Part shown: in pieces, positions 44,265 through 56,308 of the stretch
Layout: every line of letters starts with the position of its first letter
Position numbering within the stretch: position 1 is the first letter of the stretch
Assembly: GCA_963921195.1 (NCBI GenBank)
Contig: OY992539.1
Location: 161,702,622 to 161,766,621 of the forward strand
Length of the DNA: 64,000 bases
Direction: 5' to 3'
DNA from: Pegoplata infirma
Lineage: Eukaryota; Arthropoda; Insecta; Diptera; Anthomyiidae
Notes under the pieces: model-generated
Seen by the model: only the letters and a program-made list of their open reading frames with translations
What the model was told of the DNA's origin: nothing
Databases searched by the model: none
Position numbers and translations under genes: made by a program

Positions 44265-44770
44265 ACGGTAGTTTTTTAGTATGTTCAAAGTACTAAAATT
44301 AGTAATTTTTAATGGTTTTGAATATTATAAGCAAAAAATGTTAGTATTGTTACCAATTCCTGCACTAGGTCCTTTTGGAATATAAAATTAGTTCGTAAGT
44401 TAAATTTTTAGTATTGAATACCCACTTTTTTTGAGTGTATAAAATCTTCGTTCATGGTTTATTTACCTTGTTCCCAATTTTTCTATTTTTCTAGTCAATT
44501 TCATTCAAATTTGAAGTAAAATTTAAATTATGATCTTACACTCAAAATAATTCTACAGTAAAAGTTTTAGTGATTTTGTACCCTAGTCTACTAATATAAG
44601 TTACTAATTTCCAGTAGTACAGTAGTTTAGTATCTTCAAATTACTAAAGTTAATCATTTTTACTGGTTTTGAATAATATTAGTATAACATTGTAGTATTG
44701 GTTACCAATTCCTGCACTAGGTCCTTTTGGACTAAAATATTAGTTCGTGAGTTAAATTTTTAGTATTTTT
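44265..44770 (+). repeat. Two direct copies of a ~165-bp block with CACTC-type ends nearby
   Basis: 44265-44430 and 44605-44770 share CCAGTAG.AC.GTAGTTT, TACCAATTCCTGCACTAGGT and AGTTAAATTTTTAGTATT. The first ends in TTTTTTTGAGTG followed by TA (right end of a CACTC element); the second begins after a left end CACTCAAAATAATTC at 44535. They appear to be halves of two copies of one element. Confidence 0.6.
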
Positions 44771-44776
44771 ACGGAG

Positions 44777-44851
44777 GGCCCCCGTAGGCTAGTTGGTAGC
44801 GTGCTAGCCTTTCAACGTGGGAGTCGTGGGTTCGATTCCCACCAGAACCCT
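44777..44851 (+). promoter_or_regulatory. tRNA-like RNA polymerase III promoter module
   Basis: TAGGCTAGTTGG resembles box A and GGTTCGATTCC is a perfect box B match, with a T-arm-like GTGGG/CCCAC stem. The acceptor (GGG...CCC) pairs at only about four of seven positions and the anticodon arm does not fold, so this is not a functional tRNA gene. It follows a CACTC-type element half. Confidence 0.6.
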
Positions 44852-45273
44852 TGTTTTTTTTCGCAACAACGAGACGACGATCATTGTTACCAGTTCTCGG
44901 TTAGGTGGAATTTATTAAAAATGAGAAAAAAAAAAATTTTTTTTGTAGTCATAAGCGTAGCTAGACCATTATTCTAGAGTGGGCTAAAGCCCCCTTCCCA
45001 AAATTAAAAAAAAAAAAATATTAAAACAAAACTAAAAAACAAATACTTAACAAGAAATCACAAAATTAAAGTTAACTACTATTTTCGTTAAAAATATATA
45101 AACAATAACACTGCTCTACACGGTTTTTGCACAGACGTATGGAATACATTTTCTAAAGTATTTTGGCCTCCTAAACACAAATCTGTCATCAGAAAAGTTG
45201 TATCGAATCACCTTCTCGAGATATAGGCATTTTCATTTTTTGTGAACCAAGCCCTCAAAACCAATTTTTTTTT

Positions 45274-45660
45274 TATACCCTCCAGTTAGTGATAGAGGGT
45301 ATATATAAGTTTGTCATTCCGTTTGTAACTCATCGAAATATCGGTCTGGGACCCCATAAAGTATATATATTCATGATGCCCGATCGATTTTAAGGTATTC
45401 TAGCGATGTACGTCTGTCCGTCTGTCTGTCTGTTTGTCTGTGGAAAATGCTCTCACGGACAAAATATTGCACAGAGATGACTGAAACTTAACATATATAT
45501 TGGAAGTTCTCCCGAGAAGTTTGGTATTGCATTTGAGCGATATCGGTTCAGCGGTTCAAAAGTTATGAACGAAAATGTAAGCACACCTCAAAAATTTCAG
45601 TATATTCAACATAACCTAAAAAGACAAAATGCTTCAATTCGGCTTCTGGTTGACATATGT
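45274..45660 (+). repeat. ATACCC-type dispersed repeat
   Basis: TTATACCCTCCAG, GAGGGTATATATAAGT, TCATTCCGTTTGTAAC, CCCCATAAAGTATAT and a short (GTCT)n run, the same order as 24424-25488. Confidence 0.75.
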
Positions 45661-45734
45661 GAACATAATAGAACACCAAATGGTATTTAAACAAGTACGA
45701 ACATATTTTTTGTTTTTATTCAACGCATAGCTTA

Positions 45735-45998
45735 CAGTGTGTCCAGATTAGCAATCATCACTTCTATCATACGTCACAATTGATTGTAATGGCTGTCATT
45801 GCTAATCCGGACAGTTTATACAATGATGGTATACAATTGATGGTAGAGCGCCTGTTCTACTATAGATTGCTAGCAATCAAGTGTCTATATGAAATTGCTA
45901 ACCATTGGTTACTATCGAGTTTGGCGTTTGTAAATGTCAAATGTAACACTGAACACCCTTTATGGTTGCTTTGTTGGTTGCTAATCTAGACCGGGTGT
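45735..45998. mobile_element. TA-type MITE with GTGTCCAGATTAGCAA end
   Basis: CAGTGTGTCCAGATTAGCAA at the left mirrors TTGCTAATCTAGACCGGGTG at the right, and TA flanks both sides (45733-45734, 45999-46000). The CAGTG start is Tc1-like. The ORF across it is chance. Confidence 0.6.
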
Positions 45999-46007
45999 TA
46001 GAAACTT

Positions 46008-46582
46008 CACTCAGAAAATTATGTAAGTTACTACATGTTAGTTGTTTGTATATTTTACAGTAGTTAGTTTTTTCAACTACAAAGTCAGTTGTTTTTGTAT
46101 GAAAAATATCAAACAACTATTTCTGTTAGTTATTTTAAGTAGTTTTTTTGAATAACTAACAAAAAAGTACTGTCATGTAGTAACAGTTATTTAAAGTAGT
46201 TAATTTTATTTTTTTTATCTCTGAAAAATTTTCAGTTTTTTTCCAAAAAATAAAAATAAATTTTCGTTTTTTTTTTATTTTCACAACTTTAAAAAAAAAA
46301 AAAAAAAAAAACTTTGAAAAAATTTGGTCTTCAAATTTTTTTCTGAAAAATTTGTTGAAAAAAAATATTATTTATTGATTATTTTTTTTTTACTACATTT
46401 TAGTTGTTTTGACTACAAATGCAAGTAGTTTTTACTACATAAGTCAGTTGTTTTTTGTCAGTTAAAATAACTAACATTGTTAGTTGATTTAACTGAAAAA
46501 GTAGTTGACCCCAAAACAACTTACAAAGTAGTTATTTTAACTGACATTTTCAGTTGATTTTACTAACATAATTTTTTGAGTG
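46008..46582. mobile_element. TIR element, CACTC family, AACTAACA subfamily
   Basis: Ends CACTCAGAAAATTATG and ATAATTTTTTGAGTG, with TT on both sides. Interior blocks AACTACAAAGTCAGTTG and GTAGTAACAGTTATT match the element at 59468-60017 in reverse. Confidence 0.7.
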
Positions 46583-46749
46583 TTCTTTCACAATCAGCAG
46601 AACTAATAGGAAGGCTAATTGCTACTTGAAAAATTAGAAAAAATATTCCTGTCAATTTTGGATTTAAGCATATCAAAGTTTAAATAATTAAAAAAAAGGA
46701 AAATTGTCTGGGGTGGGCTAAATCGATTCCCCCCGTTCCTACGCCTATG

Positions 46750-49700
46750 GGTGTAGTAACCCAAAAATTGAAAATATGTTTAAAAGCCTTTGGCCGTGAA
46801 ATTTTGTCCAAAAACGTATTTTTTCAAACTTTGACCGCTGGTTGCCGACTGAAGATGCCGTTGCAAAATTTATTTAAAAAAATTTCCCACAATCAGCTGT
46901 TCACATTGCATCGGTATATATTCAGACACGACCCAGCAGAAAATTTTCTGAATTGGAAACAGCTTTTGGAAAAGAATCACGAGTCAAATAGCACATACAA
47001 ACCAAATGTATTCAGGCATGATTTCTATGGGCAATGTCACAGTTAAGATCACGCTTTGATAGCACAGATAAAGCGGTATTTGGACGCAGTGAAATCATGT
47101 ATAAGCTGTTCTTTCAAAATCTCGCTTTATTTTTGCTGTGGAAATTCGAAAGTTTATAATTATATATCTTTAAAATATTAACTGTGCGATACGCTATCTC
47201 GGTCGAAGTGAGTGACTACAAAATTTGTACGTAAAGCAAAAACAAAAAACTCAAATTAGTTTTACGAACCAAATTTCTAGTCACTCACTTCTTACGACAT
47301 ACTGAATCAGGGCATAATTTTTGTTATTTTGTACGTTCTGAAATGTAAATTCTAAAATAGTTTTTCAAAAATTGAATTAATCGATAATCGTGATTAATTT
47401 TTTTAATAGAAATCGCGATTATGAAATATCTCTATTATTTGCAAACTCTAGCATAAACCATTCAGTTATTGACAAAATCATAACATATTTGCTGTAATCA
47501 TAACATGTTTGTTACAAAATTAAAATTACCCAGCAAAAATAAATCGAGATTTTGGCGACACAGCATCTTTTTATAGCATACAGAAGCGCATCCAAAGAGC
47601 GCTCTTGAGGATGCAGTGAAAGTAAGGGGGAACATTTTTAATTTTTTGTTAAGATATTTTATATAAAACTTATAATGTAAAATAACTTTTTGATGAAATT
47701 TAACACTTGCTTTTCTTTTTAATATTTTTAACATTTTTTGCGTGCAAAAGCATGAGTTTTGGACAAAGACACATTATTTGACTACATCATTATTGCGCAT
47801 TAATCGGCGCTGCAAAAAGTGCTTCATTCAAAATATCTTTAACACATTTTGAATGATGATAAAAAGGCTAACAAAAGAACAGCAAATACTTATTTCTTAT
47901 AAATTTCCAATTGTATTCAAGAAATTCAAATTTTTACTTCCAAAAATTTTTAAATGCTTTTCAGAAAATTCATGTAATGACTGGTGGTCATTTATAAAAA
48001 GTGTTCCCTATTTTTATCAGGTAATTTAATTTGGCCGGCGTTTGAAACGCCACTGGCACTGTTGTTGTAAGCCGGCACTAAAAAGCGCCAAGGCAAAGCA
48101 CTACTTGGAGGGCTGGTGGTTTTTAAAAAGGAATAAAACAAAGAGCCAATTGCTCGGCTGTGTTTCAAGTTAGAATTTTGAATGATCCTTTATTACAAAA
48201 TTTGTCTCCTTATAAACTAAAATAACGGTACTTAAATCTAATCCTTATTCTATCTATTTACATGCAATTATATGCTTACACATACATACATACATACATA
48301 AAAATATTGTTTATTTACTAATAAAAAAAATAAATAAAACAGCTGATTCTAAAAATATATGAAACAGCTGATTCAATCGATAAATTATACAGCTGATTAG
48401 AGATGTGTAACAAATAATAATAAATGATTAGAGATGTGTAAAAAATACATTACATTCCATTTGCATTTCAAAAATTTCCATTTAGATTTCAAAATCTTAT
48501 AATTGCTATTAAGAAAATTTTATTTTAATTTAAAAAAAAAAATCCATTAATATTTTAGAAAAAAACAACCATATAAATGTTAAAATACAATTTTGAAAAC
48601 AATAACTTGATTGCTGCAATCATAACTGAATTTAGTGATCATAGTAAAGTTGCCGTGATCATGTCCATATTTTTTCTCTGTGTGTACACATGTGAGAAAC
48701 TTCTTTGTTTTACCCCTATCACCAGGTATCCACCTGATTTTTTCGGTGGCAATAACAAATAACGTCGGCAGAATAAACAAAATAAAACACTTTTTGTCTA
48801 TTTTGATGAATTCCAAACAAAGATGACGTTCGATTTTGATGTTTTATTGCCAGCAATAGTTGCTCAGCCAAATTGCCAAGCAATTATTGCTATATATATT
48901 TTGGCTTTATATTAATTTTGACGTTATTGCTAAGTTTTTTACCAGTTGTGGACGATGTGTATGGGTAATACTAGTTATAATTTATTTTGCTCCCCTTTTT
49001 ATACAACTTTGTATGGAGTATTTTCGGGGTAACTCATGAATAGTAGTGACAGTAATAACCAGGGCAAGAAAGTTCATGCACTAAAAATCGCGTTTTAAGT
49101 GCTAAAAATATGTATATGCAGTGTGCTTGTTTTAATAGTTGAGTGATCAAAAATTGGAAAAAGTTGAAAATTTCTTGTTCAATTTTTGAACTTAAAAAAT
49201 GCTTTCCAATAGAAAAATGTCTGAATTTTCAAAATCTGGTATTGGATTTTCTGTATCTGTTAAAGTTAAAAAGATATTCTTGTCTAAATTAGGAAAACAT
49301 TTCAAAGTTTGAGGATTGATTGCTCATAACAATGATTTGGCAGTACTAACGATGGTAAAAGTTCGCGGCGATTTTCGAGTATGTTACTCTTATTCAATCA
49401 ATTACAAAAAATATTGCGCATCGTCTGCAATTATTTAGCAAAATTTTAAATGCCATAAACCGTAGCTTTAAAAAATTTTGAAGAACTTGCTTCAAGAAAA
49501 TTAAAAATAAATTATTGCCTATATTGTTTCTGGAGAAATTTATCTCCAACAATCCATAAGGTTCTTTGGCAATATGAACAAATTTTAAAACATCACTTCT
49601 TTTTTATCTTGAAATGCAGCCCAAAGCTGCAAAACACAGATTTGGTGATCTTTTTATGATATGATACCATTTCTATCTACTTTATTCTGTTAAAATGAAG

Positions 49701-49870
49701 GTATGAAAAATAATTACTAAATTTTCCAGAAGATCTTTTAATTTTTTTTTACGTTGAACCAACACTTAGGGGATGCCCCTATTAATGCAGTGCATTGTGT
49801 TGATATCAGGAAAAAAGGTTATGAGGAGGAGGAAAGAGGGAGTAGTGTTTGTGGATATTTGACCTGAATT
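46750..49870. other. AT-rich DNA, no recognised gene
   Basis: Contains a hairpin (47205-47291, GAAGTGAGTGACTA arms), a GC-richer block with an AATAAAGG signal on the minus strand (about 48035-48200, possibly a solo LTR), an (ACAT)n run at 48277-48300, and short ACAGCTGATT and GATTAGAGATGTGTAA repeats at 48341-48440. The frame at 46747-47046 shows no domain. Confidence 0.45.
47205..47291. repeat. Hairpin with GAAGTGAGTGACTA arms
   Basis: GAAGTGAGTGACTACAAAATTTG at the left (shown to 23 bases only by arms: GAAGTGAGTGACTA) mirrors TAGTCACTCACTTC at 47278-47291. The loop is AT-rich. Confidence 0.6.
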
Positions 49871-49876
49871 TATCTA

Positions 49877-50346
49877 CACAGAAAAAAATTGAAACGAATT
49901 TCAATCAACAAAAACGCGGATTCAATCAATTTTTTGATTGAAATTCCTCCAATTAAAAAAAATTGTTATACCAATCATCAAATTGTAGGTGATTGATTGA
50001 AAATTTTTTCAATCAAACAATTTTTCGATTTTGATCAAAAATTTGATTGATTTTTTATTTAAAGTCATTGATTTAACAAATGAATTGTAAGCTTATGACA
50101 AAATTATCAAAAAATTCATGTTTTTTGCTTTCCAATATGTTGCCAACAATAAAAAAAGTAAAGCCCGATTATTCTGTATATTTTGAATTAATCTATTCAA
50201 ATAAATTAGAGCGCAAAAAAAAATCTGGTATGTTGAAAATTTTTAACAAAAAATAGCAAAAATTTTAATCAAAACATTGATTGACTGATTTAAATTTTGT
50301 TGATCAATACTTTTAATTGAAAATTTTTAGCCAATAATTTTTTGTG
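49877..50346. mobile_element. TIR element with CACAGAAAAAAATTG end
   Basis: CACAGAAAAAAATTG and AATAATTTTTTGTG are inverted, resembling the CACTC family. The interior repeats AATTTCAATCAA and its inverse. No clear 2-bp duplication (TA versus TT). Confidence 0.5.
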
Positions 50347-53028
50347 TTTACATTGAAAGAGACTGCGATCAACTTGACAATCGACAACAAACGGATGTGA
50401 TTTACTAGACAACCGAGTATTGCGAACAAAAACTCGGGCTCTAGGGATAAGTTCACTTATCTCAGCAGAACACTTTACATGGTAATATCGATAGAACAGA
50501 GTCACACAACCCACATTCCGACGATGCACCAATGAATCAATAGAGTTGGACACCCTATTGTCATTGATAATCATCAACGCCCAAGACGGTCCAAGAGCTC
50601 CAAAATATACTTTTAGAACCCATCTATAACAACACGTATAGAACGATCTCTGAGGAAACTCTAAATAAATCGAGAGAAGTCATTACCGACACCAAAGGCA
50701 TTAAGCTTGTAAATGAGCGCACCGTGACACACACAATCAAATGCCTTGGAAATATCCAAAGCAACCACCTTACTCTCACCAAAATGGTGGATCAAACGAC
50801 TCCAATATTCCGAAAGGAACGCCATCAGATCCCCAGTAGAACGAGTTCTCCGAAAACCATACTGTCGATCGTTTAAAAGTAAGTTGGCCTCAAGATACCA
50901 AACAAGATGGCAATTCACCATGCTCTCCATTACTTTCGAGAGCGCTGAGCATATTGCGATTGGGCGGTAATTATCAGGGTTATTAGACGCACCCTTTTTA
51001 GGGACTGGCTGTAGAGGTGTCAAACTATCGATAGGGCCACTATCAACAGTTTTTGATAGTTTAAAAAAATACATCGATATATCAATTCTCAACTATCAAA
51101 ACACAAAAACTATGGAGAGTTTATTTTTTTGACGATACTATTAGAGCTGCAAAACTATCGATAGTCGCCCCATTCGATATTTTCGATAGTTTGTTTTTAA
51201 ACTATCGATAGTATCGGATATTTTAAGGAATTGTAAGATTTTGCGTTAAATTACGTTTTCATTTATTACAACTTGGTACTTATAAACACACAAATGATGT
51301 TGGCGTTCACTGCCATTCCAATCTATTTTAACTCACTACGGCGATCTTCCACCATGTCGTGCTTGTTGTGTTCGGACTTTAAATTTCGCAATAACATTAA
51401 CTATCATTGCTTTAATACTTTAAAAATTAAAAAGTAGAATTATTCCACAATGATATAAATATTTTAAAAACGGTTTACTTTTTGATTAAGTTTTCAGCAA
51501 GTGACAATCTTTTTGAAGCTAATTTTTTTTGGCGATAGTATCGCTATCGGGTAAAAACTATCAATAGTTCTTTTAAAATAAAACTATCGACAGTACCATC
51601 GATAGTTTTGGAGCTCTAGATACTATCGTGATAGTTACAAAGTTTAATACATAGTGAGAAGACATGTGCATTAAATACATTATGTTAAGACAAAACCAAA
51701 CAAAACTTTAATTCATTATTTAATAAATAACAAAATTGAAAAAAAAAATAAATAAATTCGTACTACGCATAAAATCAGTGGTTGATCATTTACTATCGAT
51801 AGTGGGTAAAAACTATCGATAGTTTTACAATGTTAAATGAGTACAAAAAACCACAATCGATAGTCACAAAACTATCGATACTATCAATAGTACTATCGAT
51901 AGTTTGACACCTCTAACTGGCTGCACATTGGCAACCTTCCAACATGATGGAAAGAGTCCCTCACGGAAGCATAAGATAAAAAGGTTGGACGTGCTAACGT
52001 CGAAGTACACTGTTTCAGCACCAGCGCTGGTATACCATACGGTCCCGATGACTTATTTACGTTAAGATCCGCAAGAACCCTTTTAACTGCGCGAGCTCGG
52101 AAAAATATCTTGGGCATAGTATGACTGCCCGATTTCGGGCAGTGGTTGATTGCTTTCCGACAAGAAAGAATTTCTTGCAAAAAGGCTAGCCAACAGGTTA
52201 GCTTTATCAACCGGTTCTGTGAACACTTGGTCGTCTTTTAAAAGAGTCGGGATGGAAGAACTAGCATTTTTCTTGAGTCTTTTAACAAACGACCAAAAGC
52301 TCTGACTGCCCCGGGAAGCCGAAAGAACATTAGCACGAACTCGTTGTTCGTAAAGAAGCTTTTCACGACTAAGTACTCGAGCACACTCAGATCTTGCCTG
52401 TTTGTGTAGCATATCAGTATTAGCGTTTTTATTATCACGCCAATTTTTGAATGCCTACTTCCTGGATCTGACTGAATTCCTGCAAGTCTGGTTAAACCAA
52501 AATTTGTCTCTTGGTTTAGCCGAAATGAGCTTCGATTTATAAATGACTTCATTCCAAGCACAATAACATTTTCGACCATTTGCGCCGCGGCGTCGACGTT
52601 GCCGTCGAGAACACAGTTTCCAGCTGAAATGCCGGAAAAAGTCATTGAGTTCTGCCTAACGACCCTTCTCATATATAAAAACTGAAAACTTCGTAGCTGT
52701 TGTCGGCACGTTACGAAGATCGGAGCACGAAAAGAATGCGGAAATGGTGCAATAATCCGAATTGCCAAGAGGTGCAGATGTTTTTACTTCATATTTGTCA
52801 GGATGTGAAGTAAGAAAAAGGTCGAGAGTATTCTGGTGTTCGTTCCCAACGCCCGTTAACCGCGTTGGTTCATTCACTAATTGCGAAAGGTGGTTATGGG
52901 CGCGAATAACTCAACGTAATCGCCAACGGGAGTCGAATGGTTTGAATGGAGAATCCAGGAAGAGTTGTAAACATTGAAATCACCTGCCACGACAATTTCA
53001 GTTACAGATTTTTGATCACTCACACTAC
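50347..53028 (-). pseudogene. Jockey/CR1-like non-LTR ORF2, fragmented
   Basis: Minus-strand pieces in order: endonuclease end (about 53028-52660; VVAGDFNVYNSSW, NEPTRLTGVG, NTLDLFLTSHPDKYEV, SDYCTISAF), linker (about 52560-52090; SREKLLYEQRVRANV, SFWSFVKRLKK, DKANLLASLFA), reverse transcriptase N-terminal part (52090-51924 and 51003-50661; VNKSSGPYGIPALVLK, NYRPIAICSALSKVMESMV, RQYGFRRTRSTGDL, ALDISKAFDC) and the C terminus (50577-50347; NRVSNSIDSLVHRRNVGCVTLF). The YADD block is deleted near 50590-50640. A hAT-like MITE (51012-51915) splits it. Several frame shifts are present. Confidence 0.85.
51012..51915. mobile_element. hAT-like MITE carrying ATCGATAGT repeats
   Basis: TAGAGGTGTCAAACTATCGA at the left and its perfect complement ending GACACCTCTA at the right form 23-bp inverted ends. 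ACTGGCTG flanks both sides (51004-51011 and 51916-51923), a perfect 8-bp duplication. Many CTATCGATAG palindromes fill both sub-terminal regions. The host frame resumes across the site. Confidence 0.93.
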
Positions 53029-53038
53029 AAAAAAACAC

Positions 53039-53496
53039 ACTGTGCGACGGAGACAAATCAAAGATGGACAGATGGATGGAAGTGTGAAACAACACGACTG
53101 ATTTGGCCTTCTCTTAATCAGAAGCGCACAAGTGAGCTGATATCGCTTCAAAGAGAAGAGATTTCGACGGTGATTGAAATATTTACCGAACACTGTCTTA
53201 TAGAGACTGTCTTCTGCCGGAGTTGCATGGATGAAGAGGAGATGGAAACTACCGAACACTTCATTTGCCATTTCCCGGCACTTTCTGGTCAGAGACTTTC
53301 TTAACTGGGATCTAGGGAGCTGCAAGATCTTTCTGATTTGTCGGATGTCAAAATTCAATATCTAAGGAGTTTCATAAGAAGCTCGAATTGGTTTCACGTC
53401 AGGGACTAGTAGGGAAACCTATTACAGTCCCGTGGTATCACAACGGGCCTCAGAGTCTACGTTTGTTGACATAAAACGTCAGCAGCCATTTACTAA
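53039..53496 (+). pseudogene. LOA-type ORF2 end and 3' UTR, truncated copy
   Basis: Matches the reverse complement of about 1797-2285: from CGACGGAGAC through the zinc-knuckle region (CRSCMDEEEMETTEHFICHFPA) and 3' UTR (ACGTCAGCAGCCA). ORF carries a stop near 53302 and frame damage. It begins where the LOA fragment at 23450-24006 ends. No CTAAC tail is seen. Confidence 0.88.
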
Positions 53497-54264
53497 AAAT
53501 TGGTGTGCAAGTTGCATTTAAACATATAAAAAAGCTAACTTCGAGCGAACTCGAAGTGGATCGTGTCCGAAATTGTGCGATTTGGCATGGAATACCAAAA
53601 TAATTCTAAAAACTACCACATTTATGCTAAATTAAATAAAATTTAACATATTTTGTTATTAGTTTTGGTAGAAATTTGTATATTTGTTGAATTTTAAATT
53701 TTTACAAAATATCCTTATTAAAATAATAAATGTTGTAGAGGATATAATTTACCACCGACCAACTGACCTAACAGTTTTCCTACAATTTTTTTCAATTACA
53801 GTAAATGCTAATACAACGTTTTAATTTTATGACTAAGGGCATTACTGCTGACCATGCTTTTTCTTGTAGTACGGGATCCGCTTTAGCGTAACGAATTTAT
53901 TTACCAGCATTTATCTTGTAGTGAAGGATCCGCTATAGCTTCACGAATTTATTAACGAGCACCCTGTAAAAAAAGAAAATAATTAAAAACGTTAATTTTT
54001 AACTTAAAGGCCCGCATTTCGCTCACGTTCGCGTGAAACAAAAAAACTATTTAACTCTATTGGTGTATTCGGGAATTTTTCAAAAAAAAAATCCTAAAAG
54101 CATTTTATAAAAATTTCTTTACTCCAAAACGCAAAATAATTTTCCAAAAAAAATGCAAAAAAATTGCCTAAACATTTTTTGTAGACTTAAAAAATTATTT
54201 TTTAGACTTTAAACAAAAAAATCTTAAAAATATTTTTACTTTAAAAGGCAAAAACAATTTGCCG
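53497..54264. other. AT-rich DNA with a short direct repeat
   Basis: A ~60-bp unit around CTTGTAGT...GGATCCGCT.TAGC...CACGAATTTATT occurs twice (about 53850-53900 and 53915-53960). Nothing else recognised. Confidence 0.45.
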
Positions 54265-54322
54265 AAAAATTTGGACGGACATTGTCAGATCGTCTTACAA
54301 TCAATCAAGGATCGATATATAT
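54265..54322 (-). repeat. ATACCC-type repeat, half cut off by a hAT insertion
   Basis: Read on the minus strand: TATATATCGATCCTTGATTG, then GATCTGACAATGTCCGTCC, matching the (GTCC) region of the family. The other half is at 58908-59000. Confidence 0.6.
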
Positions 54323-54986
54323 TAGGGTGGGGCGATTTGAACATCTTAATGGGCGCTTCGCGTTTCTGATTCTTGGGATTGTTTTGAGCAAAAAAGTCCC
54401 TTAGACCATATGTCTACGGTGAAAATCGAGCTTCCACTTTTTGACTTGGAGTTTTTTCTAAGACTTTATTTTTTTGGACAATTTGCTAATTTTCTTGGGC
54501 TCATATTTCGTAAACTATTTTAAATTTTGACTTATTTTCAAAAGTAAAGTTGTAGCTATTGTCTCAGACTACAATTTCTTTGAACATATTGTTTAGAAAA
54601 AACTTCGTTTTAATGATCAAAAAGTCGAAAATGTAGAAAATTCACCACTATTTGTCACGTTTTTTTTTGATATTTTGGCCTATAACAACCAAACGATTGA
54701 GATTTTCGATCCAATACTAAGACAAAAATTGTAGCCAAGACAATAGCTAATAACTCTCTAGTACATTGCAAAAGCATTGGAGCTCTCCTTCAGGCAGTTC
54801 TGGTCTTGTGAAAGTGCAAATTTTTCGTGAAAATATTGATAAATTACCATTTTCAGTTGTTCATATCGCAAAATCATAAAAATGTTCTATTTCTTTTGTT
54901 TCCACTTTTTTTATCCAAAAATATAATGTTTTTTTTTTTTTTTTTGTTCAATATTTATTTTGAAAATTATAAGAAATTCATTTAAA

Positions 54987-55880
54987 CACAGAAAAAATTT
55001 TGTACATTAATAGTATGAATTAGATTCATTGATTTCTGTTTTTAATATGTATGAACAAATTCCTACTTTTTATGTACATATTTTTAATTTCAAAAATATT
55101 GAAAATTTTATTTTGTTTAAATAATAATCAACATGTCAAAAAAAATATTGCAATTTTGTTTCTTGAAAAAATCCTGAAATTGCAACAAAATAAAGATAGC
55201 AGACGCTCTTGGTGAACACCATGTTGTCCTACATGATAAAGGTAAGATTAATTTTTAAGGATAACTTTAAAAAATCGCATTTCTAATTGTGTACTTATTA
55301 CAACTTTATCTTAGAAAGAAGTCTCTGCTGGGAAAAAGAAAAAAGGAAAATAATAAAATGATCCGCCTCGTGGAAGTTCGGAATTGTCCTTGGAATTGCC
55401 CAAATTGAATAGCTTTTTGTAAAACAAATAGTTTTAATCAAAGATGACATGAAAGCCCAACGTTAAAATATTGAAATGACTGCACTTTTCACGGCTTTCT
55501 ATCTGTGTGCAATCCACGTTACAATGATTTTCTAATGTGTGCGAATAATTTACCATTTTTGAAATAAATATCTTACTTACTAAAATTTTGGTAGTTTTAA
55601 TTTATTAGCAGCTATTCCATGTTTTATTTTGTAATGGACGCAGACGGTTCTTTAAAATAAATTAGTTGCATGCAATCGGGAAATATCAAAAACATTTTAA
55701 TTTATCTGTTTAATATAGCTAAAATGCATAAATTTTATCAATAAACCCTTCATGAATTTGTTTATAATATGTATGAATAAATTCATGGTCAGCATGAAAA
55801 AAGTTTGAGAAAAAAAGTCATGTTAAATTCATACTATTTATGAACAAATTTATTGCAGGTATGAATTATTTTTTTCTGTG
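54987..55880. mobile_element. TIR element with CACAGAAAAAATTTTG end
   Basis: CACAGAAAAAATTTTG and AATTATTTTTTTCTGTG are inverted, with AA on both sides. The interior repeats ATGAATTTATTC-type blocks (for example TATGAACAAATT). It interrupts the hAT-like element. Confidence 0.65.
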
Positions 55881-56308
55881 AAGTCCAAAGTAATTTTATT
55901 GGTAGAGACAAGGTATGAATCAAGAAGAAAGCAATTATTGTTTTAAACGATTTCACATCGAAAATTCCAATTCAGTGTATTTTTCAATCAAAGATTGCCT
56001 TCCAAATCTATTCGAGATTCCATACGAGACGCTTTCTTTCGGCCTTCAGATACAGATCATGTGAACATAATGCGTACAATCAAAATTGATGTTTGGTTTT
56101 ACATATGCGCTATGAACAACTGAAAATGGTAATTTATCAATATTTTCACGAAAAATTTGCAAGGCTACAACTGCCTGAAGGAGCTCACATTGGGTTCAAA
56201 TGGTGCCAAAGTGACGATTAATTGAAATTTATAAATGAAGTTTTTGTTATAAAATTTGGTATGGGGTAAAAGTAGATAAAATTCTGCAACACTAGTTATC
56301 AAAATCAA

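Larger units (their letters stand above)
44950..46749. mobile_element. hAT-like element with CATARGCGTAG ends
   Basis: CATAAGCGTAGCTAGACC at the left mirrors CCTACGCCTATG at the right. The flanks TTTGTAGT (44942-44949) and GGTGTAGT (46750-46757) match at 6 of 8 positions. It is filled with later insertions: an ATACCC-type repeat, a TA-type MITE and a CACTC element. Confidence 0.6.

Noticed and set aside
44777..44851. A functional tRNA gene
   Set aside because: Box A-like and box B sequences are present, but the acceptor pairs poorly and the anticodon arm does not fold.
46747..47046. A 99-codon ORF as a gene
   Set aside because: No domain, splice site or homologue is recognisable, and it starts at the edge of a transposon end.
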